Assembly: GCA_020746105.1 (NCBI GenBank)
Contig: CM036617.1
Span: 159,286,912-159,350,911 of the forward strand
Reading direction: 5' to 3'
Source of the DNA: Trogon surrucura
Taxonomy: Eukaryota; Chordata; Aves; Trogoniformes; Trogonidae
DNA: 64,000 nt
Positions within the stretch are counted from its first letter, which is position 1; the number at the start of each line of letters is the position of its first letter. The notes beneath the pieces were generated by a model. That model saw only the letters and a list, made by a program, of their open reading frames with translations. It was not told the origin of the DNA and did no database searches. Shown piece by piece: positions 38,546-51,700 of the stretch. The position numbers and the translations under genes are program-made.

Positions 38546-41500
38546 AAAGGATTCTGTCACTCGGAAATTAAGTATGCCTTGGCAGAGAGAATAAATGCAA
38601 CGTACCTGTGTGGTTCACAATTCTTTCTTGATCAAGTAAGATTTTCTTGTAGGGAGGAAAAAACTGTACCTTTTTTTTTGCTAGCTTACTACAGTTTTGG
38701 CCTGACACCCAATTTATCTAATAAAATCTCCATCCAGGGAGAAATATTCAGTGTTCACCACAGCCTCTAGCCTGAACCCTCACTCTCAATTTTGGTTAAG
38801 TTGCAAGTCCTGCTCTAAAACTGCTAAGTAAAGAAGGGAATTATACGTTCATACCAGAGCAGAGATCGTGAACTTTCCTTCACGTACCGTTACATGTGTT
38901 ACAGCTGTGACAGCTACTCACACTGTGGTTCTGAATTAAATATAAGACAGAGGGCACTGTCCTGCAAACTTTGCTCTATTTAACATAGTCATTCCCGTGG
39001 AGAGTCATTAAAACCGATTTTGTGCAGGATTGTCTACAAGGAAGTAAAACCAGCACTCGAAGCAATCCAGGTGGCAATGCTTCCAAGAGGAGTCATTCTC
39101 AGTTTTCTGCAGCTCTGCACAGTGCTTGCAGAAGTAACTGCATAAAATCTGTAGTGCTAGCAGGGATTAAATTCTGCGTTCCAGATACAGCCATTTCTAG
39201 AAGCTTATCCTTTGATTTTTTCCTTTTTTTTTTCTTTTTCTTTTAATCATAAAGGGCAAAGAAATTGATAGACAGGGGTCAACACAGAGCTGTGCCTAAA
39301 CAGGCAGTCTCTGCGTATTAGATTTCTGCATACAAATTCATAAGCAATGATGACATTTCAAGGGGTTTTCTAGAATTTCTGTAACCTTTCTGTCTGGATC
39401 AGCTGTGTAAGTTAATGGAGATATGAGTACATGCACTATAACACCAGCATGGCTGTTCTCCTGATATTTCGCCCGTGGTGTCATCTCTCTAGCTGTTAGA
39501 GGTATCCAGAAATCTGAGAGAAATATCTAAAGCTCTCAGAACCCATCTGGGCAAAACTATTAGAGCAAATGAGTTGTGTCAGAGAAATCATAGATATATG
39601 AGAAGATCAGTTGTTGAGGAAGTCATATTAAAACGTGTTGGACCTTGATCTTTCACGTGCAAAGCAGAGCTCAACAGAGAGATTGGCAACCTCCTGGTGG
39701 GCTGCTGTCCTCACAGCTTTGTGTGGGGCATAAAGCTGTACCAGAGCAAACAGATAAAGCTTTGTTTGAGGAGAGTGGGGAGGGGAGAATCAGCCAGCCT
39801 ATGGGTGAGCTATGGTGGCAGCTGAGGCCAGAGCATTCCTTTTCAATTGAATTTTCCTGGCATGCAGCTTCTAACATGTTCTCCCCTAGAACTGCAAGAA
39901 AAATCAAAGTGGGCTTAATATCTTCCAACGTGAAAAAAAAGAGGAGGCATTACCACGCCATTCCATTGCTTTATTGGCTTAGGGAAAGAAAGAAGAATTT
40001 CTTTTGATCCCACACAAGAAGGACCATGTCTGTTTCTCATTTTGAATTCAAAACCTATGCACAAGGAAAAGGAAACTAAACTTTCTGTAAGTCTGTCCCA
40101 GCACATGTAGGGGCACATACATAATGGCCAATTTTACCAAGAAATGCTTTCTACTGAGCCCATCTCGAACAGAGTGAAGGCAGACTTCTCTGATATAGTT
40201 TTGAGTCACTTTATTAAAGCCATAGGCTTATCACAATAGTTTGGTGTAAATAACACACTGATTTCATCTCCTGAGATAGTGAATATTGAGTTTCTCTTTC
40301 TACTGAGTTCTTCCAAGTTTACTGCTTCAATGCAGCTCATCTCAACAGCCTGCAGCCAGCATTTCAAACAAACCAGTAAGCATGAAGGTGTGTGTTTGTA
40401 TGCAAGTGCATGTGTGAGAGAGGGAAAATAAGGGACAAAGAAGTGAAAAGAGCAAGACAAAGAGAAAAGAAGAGAGAAAAGGAGAAGGAGAGAGAGAAAA
40501 GTGTGAGAAAGAGAGACCACAAGAGAGTGGGGTGAGGAGGAATTAAGAAAAAGAGAGGAATGCCAAATGGAAGTCTGCTGTCTTTTACTGTTGCCATCCT
40601 GTGTTTACTTTCTGAATTATGTTGAGTAAATCTTATTTTGCCATATTAGGAAGAAGAACCTGGGTAAAGAATAACCTTTAAAGAAATTGAAGGAATCTCT
40701 GTAAGGACACAGTATGCACATAAAGGGCTTGCTCATCGCATTATTGAATTCTTATTCAGGCATTTTTTAAACTGTTTCCATATGGTATAGGTCTTTTTTT
40801 ATAAAAACCCACCCACTCAGATGCCATATTAAAAAAGGCTATCAGATTTCTTTGGCATTGTCTGATTCACAAATCCCTCTTGGCTTTAAGCCAATAGGTT
40901 TTTCTGCTCAATCCATCTAAAAATAGACAGTCCTCTCAGGTTTTGCTAATATTTTACCTGGAACTGAAGTCAGGGTGCCAGAGCTAGAGTTACCCAGATC
41001 TCTCACTAGTCTTTTTAAGGATAGCAACATTTTTGTTATTTCACTTTGTCTGTATTCCTACTTTTGACATTTATAGAAACTTAAGCATTCTCCTGAACAC
41101 GTGTAGAAGAGGCTGCTAGAAAAACTCTTTGCTACCACCTCTTTAATAAGAATGTTGTCTTCTTTTTTCATTGTTGCACCCTTGTAAGAATTAGAGTTGA
41201 GGAATTCCAAATGTCTTATTTCTATTATCCTCTCACATCAGCGCTGTGCTGTCGTCCTCTATAGATCAGCAAAACACTTTTCCGGTTTTCCAGCTCCTGT
41301 GTATACTAAGTTTCTGTCTTTTTATTCCCTTTCTCTTTTTGATGTAGCCAGACTAGAATGTAACTTTTAGGCACAGCTCTGAGGAACAGGTTGTGAATAA
41401 GCTGGGCTAAGACAGGTGTAAGCTGCAGGTCTGAGTTGGTGGCAAACCCCTGAACAGGAAGACCCTTCTTGCATCTTCCTTGCTTGCAGGAGTTACAGAG

Positions 41501-44500
41501 AAGAGGGGAGTAATTTGTAACTAATCTGCTTTCACATGCTAGCTTAGCCACTCTGCATGGCAGATAGTGGTGAGGGGACAGAGCCAACCACTGCCTGTCT
41601 CTTACTCACCAGCTCCAAGTTGTCCCTCTTGAGGGCTGCTATCTGAACCCACAGACCCAGCTGCCCCTGCTGTGTGAAAAAGGTTTCTCACTTCTCTGTG
41701 CAGATATTTGATCTGAATTAGACAGTAAGAGAAGAGTCTAGTTTAGATAAGTGTCAAAGCTGTGATGATTATTCAAATCTTGTCAGAGAGAACTCATTTG
41801 GCTGGAGTTACCATGAAACCTCTCACGAAATAGTCAACAGTCGATACTGGTTTTGACACAGTAGCTTCTAGTAGGGAGTAGAAAAGCAGCTGCCCTTCCT
41901 CCAGAGCTCTGGCCATAGCCAGCAACAGGGAATGCAAGAATCAATAAAAATTAAAAACGTCTTTCAAACAGAATGCAGGACGGCCAAGGCATGTTGCAGA
42001 ACTTTTAAATCATTTCTATTTTATCTGACTTCAGATATATGCCCTTTGATTTCTTCACTTCCAAGAGCTCAGTGGCTACTATGCAAAGTAGCCCTTGCTT
42101 ATTACTGCCCAGACAGCGAGTGTCTCCTCTCTTTCAATTCCGTGGATAGTATAAAGACTTCCATCATGCCATCACCCTGACATCACCAGGAACAGCAACT
42201 GCTTGTTTCGCTTGTGATATATTACTCCGAAACAACATAAATGTCAACTGGCTGCCTGCACGTATTACACTGGGAGAAAACAGCATTGCATTGCTCTGAA
42301 CCCCTAACTTGGTTTGTGGGCAAATTGAAATGATTATATCTTTAAAAAAAGTCAAAATAAATAGAAATAGAATATTGCAATCCAAAGCATAGTTAAAATC
42401 AAATTTGCTTCTTATTTCTTTTGTCACCTCTCCTTTCACATTTCTAGGATGATTTTCTATACATTCTTACCTGTTGGTCCCACCCAGGTTCACCTTACTT
42501 ATGAAGGTCCTGGCCATTGGCATAGGGCTGTATTCATTTGTTTCAGATCTCTGTCTGTCTAGTGATAAAATCATCCTAAACAAAAAATACTAAATGTTGT
42601 TATCACTCTCACTGCAAGGGGTGTCTTGACACCCTGTTTGGTTTTCAGGAAAATGGTTTATAAAAACAGTGAAAGCCAGTCTCTGTGTTATCATCAAACT
42701 TCAAAAAAGGAAACCCAGGGTTTGGCTTGAACGATGGGATTCTCATTGGCAGGAAAATGTACAAAATAACTGAAATTAAATAAGAATTTTTGCATGTTCC
42801 AGAAAAGACTTGTTATATTGTTGTAATGTCTTTGAAAATTTTGTAAAAGATGAGCTCTCTTTTACAGAAAGGACTGTTTCATCCAGCATCATTATCTTAG
42901 TTTGAGATCACATTAATAATTGCACATGATAAATCAAGTTAATTTTAAAGAGTGCACCTAGGAAAACACAAGCTTTAAAACTGTCTCTTAAATAGGCCTT
43001 CTAGCTTTGAGTAAACCTATCTCTTTCTTAAAGTTTCAGGATGGGATGGTGGAAATAGATTCATGACTGTTCTCAGGACAATTCAGAAACAGTAGATGAG
43101 AGCTGAACCACCAGATATTCAGAGATTAAGTCTGCCCTCTCATGGCTGCAGTTTTATGAAAAATATTTCAAGGACTGATTGCAGGATACTTCTGTACAGC
43201 CTGCAAAGGCCCTCTAAATGTCCATCCAACTTCTTGCGTGGGTTTTGCAGCCTGTACCATACAGCTAAATCTGCTATCATACCCAGTTTAAATACTGGGT
43301 AGGTATCCTCTAAACAGGTAGGCTTACATGGTAGGATCTACACTCATCACTGTAGGGGAAATTCTTGTGTTTAACTAGTGGACCTGTTCTTGTAAGCCAA
43401 GTTATTCAAATGCTTGTATGTTTGCTAGGTGCTGATACTATGCATGGGGCTCTTTATTAATTGGAGAGAGTTAGCACTTGGAGTGCAGTTTACATGCACT
43501 TGTCTGTAAATTAGATGCATATGAAAACTTACCATACATAAAACAAAGATATTAAGGCTTCCAGGAATTATGCAGAAGGTAAGAAGTGTTGCTTGCTACT
43601 ATCTTCTTAAGAAGAAATGATAAATTAAAGGAAAAAAATACCACACTCATGAAACACTCCCATTGCACAGTAAAAGTAAATTTAAGTAATAGCAAAAGAT
43701 TAAGTTGTAAAGACGTCTACATTACATTATGTGTTATATTATGCTATACTATATTATACAGTTCTACTGCTATATATTTTCTTAGTTCGTTTTCTCTTCA
43801 CCCTGCAACAGGGTGTTACCTTTTTTTTTTGCAGTTACTGTGAAATTGCTCAAAGTCAAGCAAGTCTGGGGTACCGTGAACATCATGCATTGCAAGAGAC
43901 TTCATTTTTTTGTACTTTTCTTCTGATGGCATGGAGGCTGTATTTACCAGAATAATTCAATAAGTATACTTTTATCATAATGCTTCAAAGTAACTGCAAA
44001 CCTCTGACAGCTGCAGCTGTTTTCAGACCCTGTAATGAAATGGAAGATGAGTCAGACCGACACTGTGCCAAGGGATACTGCCAGTGCAATACAACCTCTG
44101 TGATACCTTCAGTGAGGAAAGCAATGTCAATGAAGAGGAGGTGTCTAGAAAGGCCAAGCCAAAATATGCCTCAGCGGCAGATCTTGAGAAAGGAGCTATA
44201 TCCCCTAGAAGGGAGGTTAGTAGATTTAAACCTGTTCATCACGGTTTGACACCATTGGCTTCACTTGTTGAATGGGCAGACCATGCCTGGCACAGGGTGC
44301 TCCCTGCAGAACGTACTTGAAGACGTGTGCGTCTGCTGGTAATTGGGATCAATGGGTTTGAAGGGCCCCACTGACTCAAAGATGTATTCTCCAGTGCCTT
44401 CTTCCAGGAGCTTCACTGCGTTAACGTTGTGAAAGACAAATGTGGGTGGACTGGGAAAATGAGACAAACATGAACAGCAATTAAGTGGTGGGCTGAACAT

Positions 44501-46309
44501 ACAAGGTAGCAGATTCCAAGGTGGAGATCTTTAACAGAAAAGAGGAGAGAAAATGTAAAAAGTAGCTGTGATAGATTCTATCAATAACAGAACAACATAT
44601 ACGCAACTAAACCCAGGAAAATCTAAAGGCACAATCCTATAAACTTTGTTATAGAGAAGATATTAGAAAATCATGAGGTTTTCTAAAATTATTGCTCAGT
44701 TCTTGACATTACGAGCTTTTATTAATGGTATGTGTGACCTGCTAAGCAATTCAATAAATGTAATCTGAGATATACAGATAACTGTCCAAAAGGCATCGCA
44801 GATCAGGATTCCTATAAATATAGATATTAAGTTGAAATTAAGGAGGAGAGAGAGCACATTTTGATCCCTCAATCACCTCCAGCAAGCACATTTTGCTCTT
44901 GGATGTGCTCTCACTTGCTGAGTAAGTAGAATAGTACTTGGTGTGAGCTTGTTGGCTCCTGGTAGCACCATTTACTAAATAGCAACAAAATTAAGGGCTA
45001 GTATTATTTACAGTGGACCTTTCCTCAGTAAGTTAGTCAGTTTTTCCATGCAAAATGCTAAGGGCAGGAAAGATGATTAAGTATCTAGGGCAGAATTAGA
45101 AACCAGCTTTATTAGAATACAAGAACTCTGTGTCTTGTAAGAGGTCATTTAGTCTGCAATGTCAGCTAGTATCACATCCTACAGATAGAAGGTTAAAATC
45201 TTAGCAACACATCGTCACTAGGGTAAAACAGCCTACTAGCTGTGGGCAGCTGGATTCTCCTTTACATCTGGAAACACTATGGCTGATAGAGCCTCATGGA
45301 ATGACACTGGAGAGTAGCAGAGTATCTTCACGGAATGATGGATTTTTGCATTTCCCTTGAATTCCCAGAGGTGTCTTCATACATTCCCACAAGCACCTGC
45401 ATGGAGAAGCACTGCTGGGTTCGGTGGGATAAGTACTTGGGGAGAAGCATGCCTCTGTGCAAATATGTTTGCTCATACACCAAAACTGTATGAATGAGTA
45501 CGGCTAATCTAACATGCTGGTGGGCATTGTGGCTTACACTTGAGCTATTTCAGTTACTCAGTTATTCATATCATCTTCAGACTAAATATCCCTTTGTTTT
45601 TTAATCTCATTTTGTAAGCCAGGTGAAGCTGAAGCTATTTATAAAATCATCCCACACTTTGGTACTTTACACTGCTTTGAATCTTTTCACTGCTTCCTTC
45701 TTCATCATGTCAAACTGCATTTCATGTTGTCACTCTCCTAATACCTGAAGGTCTTAACTTTCTTTGCCTGAATCCCTTCCATCCTATCTGCCACAACATA
45801 GAAAAGTTCTCTTTCACAACTTCTTCTTTTTCTGAGGTCTCTTGTAGAAATGGAGTTACCTCTTAGTTCTAGTTTATAATACTTTCATCTTCTTGTTTAA
45901 AATCTTCCCTAAGTTCTTATTGTTCTCAAAACACTAATTCCATCTGAGTTAAGACTATGTCTGTGTCAGTAGCCTTTTTACAGACTGAGATTTATGCAAC
46001 TTTCACATCAGTACAAAAGTTGACCTGTGTGGTGCGTCACAGACCTGCATGTCAACAGGGAGAACATGCATAGGATTTTAACTTCCCAATCCATTGCATG
46101 ACTTGCTCAGTTCCTGGGGATGCTGTGTCTGCTTGAGTTGGTGGGCTTGGCACCCTAAGTGATCAGGAAGCCAGAGGTGGACTTCTCTCAGTTAAATGAT
46201 TTTCATTATCACTGGCAAAGGGAAATGGTGGTTGTTACTGATTTCACTCAGTTCTTTAGGTATGAGAACTACAGCAGAGACTGGCTTGCTCAGAGTGACA
46301 GTGGTAGAG
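38546..46309. other. Intergenic, no confident gene
   Basis: Contains a purine-rich tract (40416-40562), a T-rich run at about 39217-39244 and an unexplained coding-like patch at 44084-44500. No mobile element other than the bordering CR1s was recognised. Confidence 0.5.
40416..40562 (+). repeat. Purine-rich (GA/GAAA) low-complexity tract
   Basis: Almost 150 bases of GAGA/GAAAG-type sequence with few pyrimidine interruptions, preceded by a short TG-rich stretch (40387-40415). It creates long but artefactual Ser/Leu/Phe-rich frames on the minus strand. Such tracts can form triplex DNA, but nothing here shows a function. Confidence 0.85.
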
Positions 46310-47332
46310 GATTGTGACCAGCAGCACAGAGTCAAGCTGGAGGCCTGTGGCCAATGGTGTTCCCCAAGGATCAGTGCTGGGTCCAGTTTTGATCAAGATC
46401 TTCATCAACGACCTGAATGAGAGGATTGAGTGCACCCTCAGCAAATTGGCTGATGGTACAAAACTGGGAGGGGTGGCTGACACACAGGAAGGCTGTGCTG
46501 CCATCCAATGAGATCTGGATAGGCTGGAGAGCTGGGCGAAGGGGAACCTCATGAAGTTCAGTAAGGACAAGTGTTGAGTCCTGCATCTGGGGAGGAATAA
46601 CACCAGGCACCAGTACAGATTAGGGGATGTCCTGCTGGAAAGCAGCCCTGTGGAGAAAGACCTTGCAGTCCTAGTGGACAGTAAGTTGTCCACGGGACAG
46701 CAATGTGCCCTTGTGGACAAGAGGGCCAATGGGATCCCGTGGTGCACTAAGAAAATGTGTCCAGCAGGTCTAGGGAGGTTCTTCTCCCCCTCTACTCTGC
46801 CCTGGGGAGATTGCACCTGGAATACTGTGTCCAGTTTTGGGCTCCCGAATGCAAGAGAGACAGGGACCTACTGGAGAGAGTCCAACGGAGAGCTACGAGG
46901 ATCATTAAGGGACTTGAATATCTGTCCTGTGAAGAGGGACTGAGAGAACTGGGGCTATTTAGCCTTGAAAGGAGACAGCTGAGAGGGGATCTTATTAACG
47001 TATATAAATATCTGAGGGGTGGGTTTCAAGACAAAGGGGACAATCTGTTTTCAGTGGTGCCCAGTAATAGAACAAGGAATAATGGGTTTAAGTTAGAACA
47101 TAGGAAGTTCCACCTCAGCATGAGGAAAAATTTCTTTACTGTGAGGGTAATGGAGCACTGGAACTGGCTGTCCAAAGAGGTTGTGGAGTCTCCTTCTCTG
47201 GAGATTTTCCAAACCTGCCTGGATCCATTTCTGTGTGGCTGCCCTAGGTGATCCTGCTCTGGTAGGGGGATTGGACTAGATGATCTCTAGAGGTCCCATC
47301 CAACTCCTAACGTTCTATGATTCTATGATTAT
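46310..47332 (+). mobile_element. CR1 LINE, about 1-kb 3' part including the RT C-terminal half
   Basis: This is the largest CR1 copy in the window. Near its 5' end it encodes [13 protein letters not shown] and NDL.ER, a reverse-transcriptase region; at its 3' end it finishes TTCTATGATTCTATGATTAT. It is 5'-truncated, so endonuclease and most RT domains are missing. The normally ADD-containing catalytic motif reads L-A-D-G-T-K-L-G-G (46446-46472), so the second catalytic Asp is lost, and an in-frame stop follows at about 46509. It cannot be autonomous. Confidence 0.96.
46757..47251 (+). pseudogene. Remnant CR1 polyprotein C-terminus
   Basis: A 164-codon open frame inside the CR1 copy encodes the conserved end of its polyprotein: [25 protein letters not shown], then [19 protein letters not shown] and finally [12 protein letters not shown]. 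It is out of frame with the upstream RT segment, showing at least one frameshift. It is a non-functional retrotransposon relic, not a host gene. Confidence 0.9.
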
Positions 47333-48683
47333 ATTAGAATTCTCTGGTCTGTGTATTCATTATTAACCAGTTTAAACTCCATTGGCATACCCTCTCATTT
47401 TCAATAAAATAAGACTAGGATTTTAAATGCTAGGAGCCTGAACTTGGGTTCTTACTTGGACAGCACTGCGTAGACTGCATCTCCCTGCAACAATTTAGGG
47501 CTCCTGAAAATTGGATTAAAATTCTAAATTTTTAAACATTTTTTTTAAAACCAGGCACAAGTATGTTCGGGAAATTATGCAACACTTCCTAATGTGACAT
47601 TTATCTATATTCATAATGTTTAATGCCAAGGAAAAATGATAGTGCTACACACAACCTACTGGCTGATCCTTTTGACATTGGAGAAATCTGATAGTTTGTT
47701 TTTTTCTCTCTATTTTTATAGTTCTCTGCAGCTTGATCCTTGGCAAAAGCACATGACAGACAATAATTGCAGAACACTAACAAAAGAAACAAAAGATGGT
47801 GAGAGATTTGAGACAAGGGATAGGAGTAAGCAGGAATATGAAAGAGACAATACATTGTCTTTCCTGGAATACACTAGAAGTCTTTGGACACTTTAGTCAA
47901 GTGGCTGCTGGTGAAACTAGCAGGAGAGTTTAAGAAGAGGCCATTTTCAGGTATATCCAAGTACCAGACAGAACCTGAGAGTGCTCCTGGTCCACTCGGT
48001 GTGCAGTTAGCCTCGCTAGATGAGATCTGCACTGAAACTATTCGCAATTTGCAAAGGAAGGTGACAAGGAACCAGCTGAGATGACAGCAACTGCTTACAC
48101 TGCTAATCCATACCTGCAAGAGTGAAGTAGTAGAGGGGATGTCAAGTACCATCCAGCTGACTTGGCCAAAATGCCTGTAGGAAAGATTCACTGTGTGACT
48201 CACAAGAAATGTTGCAGCTGACAGTCTGGGATCGTGGCTGGTTTCTGTTGGGCAGGGCAAGGAATGGACTGCCACTGCCTGCCTGAGAATTTTATTAAAA
48301 ACCAAGCATTTTCAACCATATAAATGGTCACTTTACTGCAGATGTATTTCAAGCCACAGAACTTTTTTTTTAACTTTGTAGCACTTGAACAAAAAAAGTT
48401 TATCATGCTTGTTTAGATGCCAGTAGATGGCACACAGTCTTCCTGCTTATGCAGTTAATATGCAGGGAAAAAGTCCCATGGAACCAGTCTCACAGGGGTT
48501 ATTGGAAGAAAGCAGTGATGGCATAATAAACAAATGCTGTTCCACCCTGCTTGGGCTTCTCATGTGTTTGTATTGTTATGATTCCAGACTGCTAATACCC
48601 TAAGCCTCAGGCTCTAACTTGAGCAGGAAGGGTTTATTTTTGGAAGAAGAATTTTTCCCAGAGACAAGTGCCTGCAATACCAA

Positions 48684-48723
<40 letters not shown>

Positions 48724-51700
48724 GAACCATGCAGTAAAACTTAAGCTAAACTGAAAAGATTTGGCTAAAAATGCCACCGTAGCACCGAGAAATGAATAGT
48801 CAGAGTCCAGACTTCATAAACTCTGTATGCTGAGATGCACTGCACTGCCAGCAGCATGTCTAGGAGATGGTGGTGGAGAAGAGGTGGAGCTGGATGGCTC
48901 ACAGATGAAAGGTTTTGTCGGACATGCAGTTCTGTGGGTGGAAAGCCAACTTGGCTGATCTGCTGTGGCCACTCAGGGAGAAGCTGCACAAGCCCTGAGG
49001 TTTGGTACACATGAGGCAGCTGCTGGGAGGAGCCTGTGGAAGAAGGAAGGAGCACGTGAGAGGGCTCACTTTTGGGCATCCAACATATTTTTGTAGTTGT
49101 GAATCTAAAAATCTCTTGTAATCATTTATCTCTGTGAAAGATGCATTGAGCAGTGCTCTCTGGATATCTACACTGGAGCACTGAGATCTGGACTGGTCAT
49201 TGCAAGGGGTAACACCACTGAAATCCAAAATATGAGGCATCTTATCCTAAAATTGACTTCTCCACTTTCCTTTAAAACCTGTTTGATAAAGGCTTAGTTC
49301 AGCTCCCTAAACATATGTGTCCAGTGCCATGAGAGATGCCTTCACTTAGTCATATGGAAAAGAGGGACTTGAGATCAGACTTACTGATGACCCACATGCT
49401 CTGCATGGGCAATGGGAGCCTGTGACAGATACCAGAGGGCACTGTCAGTTGGCTGTGTGTAATTGTGTTTAAGTAACTGGACCGAGCCCGATGGCCAGGT
49501 CACCACCGGCTGCACGGCTGGGAAAGACAAGTTCAGATGCAGAAACTGGGACTGCATTCACTAACACTTAAGCATGAGGGATCTCATGCAGAAAGCCAAG
49601 ACAAGTGTCTGTTCTGAACTTCATATGTGCAGTCCAGGGCAAAAGTGAAATGTATCACCTTGGGATTTCTCTTCCAGGGTTGAGAGATCCAGACAGCAGA
49701 ATATACCTTAGACTAGGAGAAAAGGACAAAGACTGAGAGCTATACCTCTGGGATCATGTTCTTTGATTCAGTAACTTACATGGATCTTCAAATCCCATTA
49801 TTCTCTCTGTTTATTCTTTTATATATAAAATATTCTGTCTAGGCAACTTTCCCCAGGCTATTTGTGAAGTTTAATTAACGCAGTTAAGCTTTTGTTAGCT
49901 GATTCTAACAATACTTTGTAATCTTACAACTTCATGTAACCTTTTGAGTTACAGCCTATCTTTAAAATTCTTGATGGATATTCTCAAAAAACTTCAAGTC
50001 AGATTCTTCTAACAGGGTTTTCCCAAAGAAAGCATCCTCATCACCAATTTATAAGACATCACTAATGTCCAGCCCACTGCTGACTTGGGGTGAGTGGTGG
50101 TTACAAAGACTCAGAAATACTAGTAGAAATTGACACTGTTGTCCTGCCAAAACAAATAGGTATTCATAAATGTAGCCAGAGGGTTGCCACTGTGTTCCTG
50201 TCATTCAGCCGTATCAAGTATGTTACATAAAAGATGACACTTGTTGGTGCAGAAATCAAGTATACCTATGTTTTCATTTCATACTGTACCTTCAGCATCT
50301 ATTGAGTTGAAGGGGAACCGCAATGTTGTGACAACTGGTCAGACTTATGGAACAAATGATGAAAACCAAACAACCCTCATTTCTTAGTGAGAAAGTGAAG
50401 GCCTCTGCCAAAGTGGAGATTCATGGCTAATTACTGCAGGTTTGCTTTGTGCTCCCAGTGGATGATGCTGCCTTTTCAGTTATGTCCCCTGCAGCACATC
50501 TTGACTCTCCTCAGTGAACCAGTGGGAACCCCCAGTGGTTCGCTGAAGGCTGAAAGGAATTTGATTTTTTTCATCCAATACAAAGCAAAAAAGATTTGAG
50601 TAAATGAAAAAAAAAAAAATCTATCTCCATGCAACAGACATTTTTGGAATGAAGAGATCAATATGCAGTACTTCACGCATATCTCAATTATCTTCCAGAA
50701 TAGGAAGCGGATGTTTATAAACAGTGGACCTTGGAGACAATAAGGGTATAATTTCCTGTTAAACCTAGCACTATGTGTGTGTAGGTTGCAGCTAAGAGGG
50801 GCAGTCCCGCTCCCCTGCCTGTGGCTGTTCTCTCCCTTTGCCTCATCTCTGGTGACCACAGGGCTGCTAGAGGGTATTACACCACCCAGCTAAGCCAGCA
50901 GAAATTATGTACCTCCTGCTCCAAATGAGTAGGATCCACTCAGATCAGTGAGCTGAGCTGACTCATCCTGCCTAGTCACCAGGCACAAGGAACGGAACAA
51001 GACCTTCTGGAGGAGGGAGAGAGAAAGGAGGGGAGAATGGTCCCCATTCTGATAGCAACAGTCTGCAGCAGCACTGGGTTATGTGTGTCAGAGAACTATA
51101 CCCTTAATATGTCAAACAAATTATCCTGGTGTATTAAACTGTTATAATTATACTGCAGTTATGCTAAGAACAAGTGATTTAATAGATAAAAGTTAATACC
51201 AGTGCCAGAACTTGATACCTTTTATTCCATCTATTATATGCAGCAGTATTTTTTAGGAACCATAAACAGTAATGATGTATCATAGTAGCAACTGACACTA
51301 AGGTTCCGCTGTACAAACACACACTGATGCACAATCTGCAGGCTCTCTAAGGAAACAAGGATGACAGCTACAGGGTAAAAGAATGAGTTACCATCCCCAC
51401 ATTACAAAGAGAGATAAGGAAGCTCCTGGAGGTGATGTGTATAAACTCCTACACGTGGGAAATTAAGGTATTTCTGCTGAATACCTTTGCAGAGTGACCA
51501 TTATATAGCAAGGATTACCTTAGACGGTGGCAATATGAAGGGAAACAGCCACTTTGACAACATTTTCAGCCTATCAAATAGTTGGAGGGAATTTTAGGGT
51601 TTTTTTCAGCCTCTTCATGGCTGGGACTCAGATGATTTTCTTTGAACACTAGTGAATCATGACACTCGGATTTACATTATTCATTCTGAATAGTTGAAAT

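Noticed and set aside
40206-40597. Minus-strand Ser/Leu/Phe-rich frames resembling membrane peptides
   Set aside because: They are the complement of the purine-rich tract at 40416-40562.
46256-46816. 186-codon minus-strand open frame, the longest in the window
   Set aside because: It lies antisense over the CR1 copy; its composition is explained by the complement of the CR1 reverse-transcriptase region.
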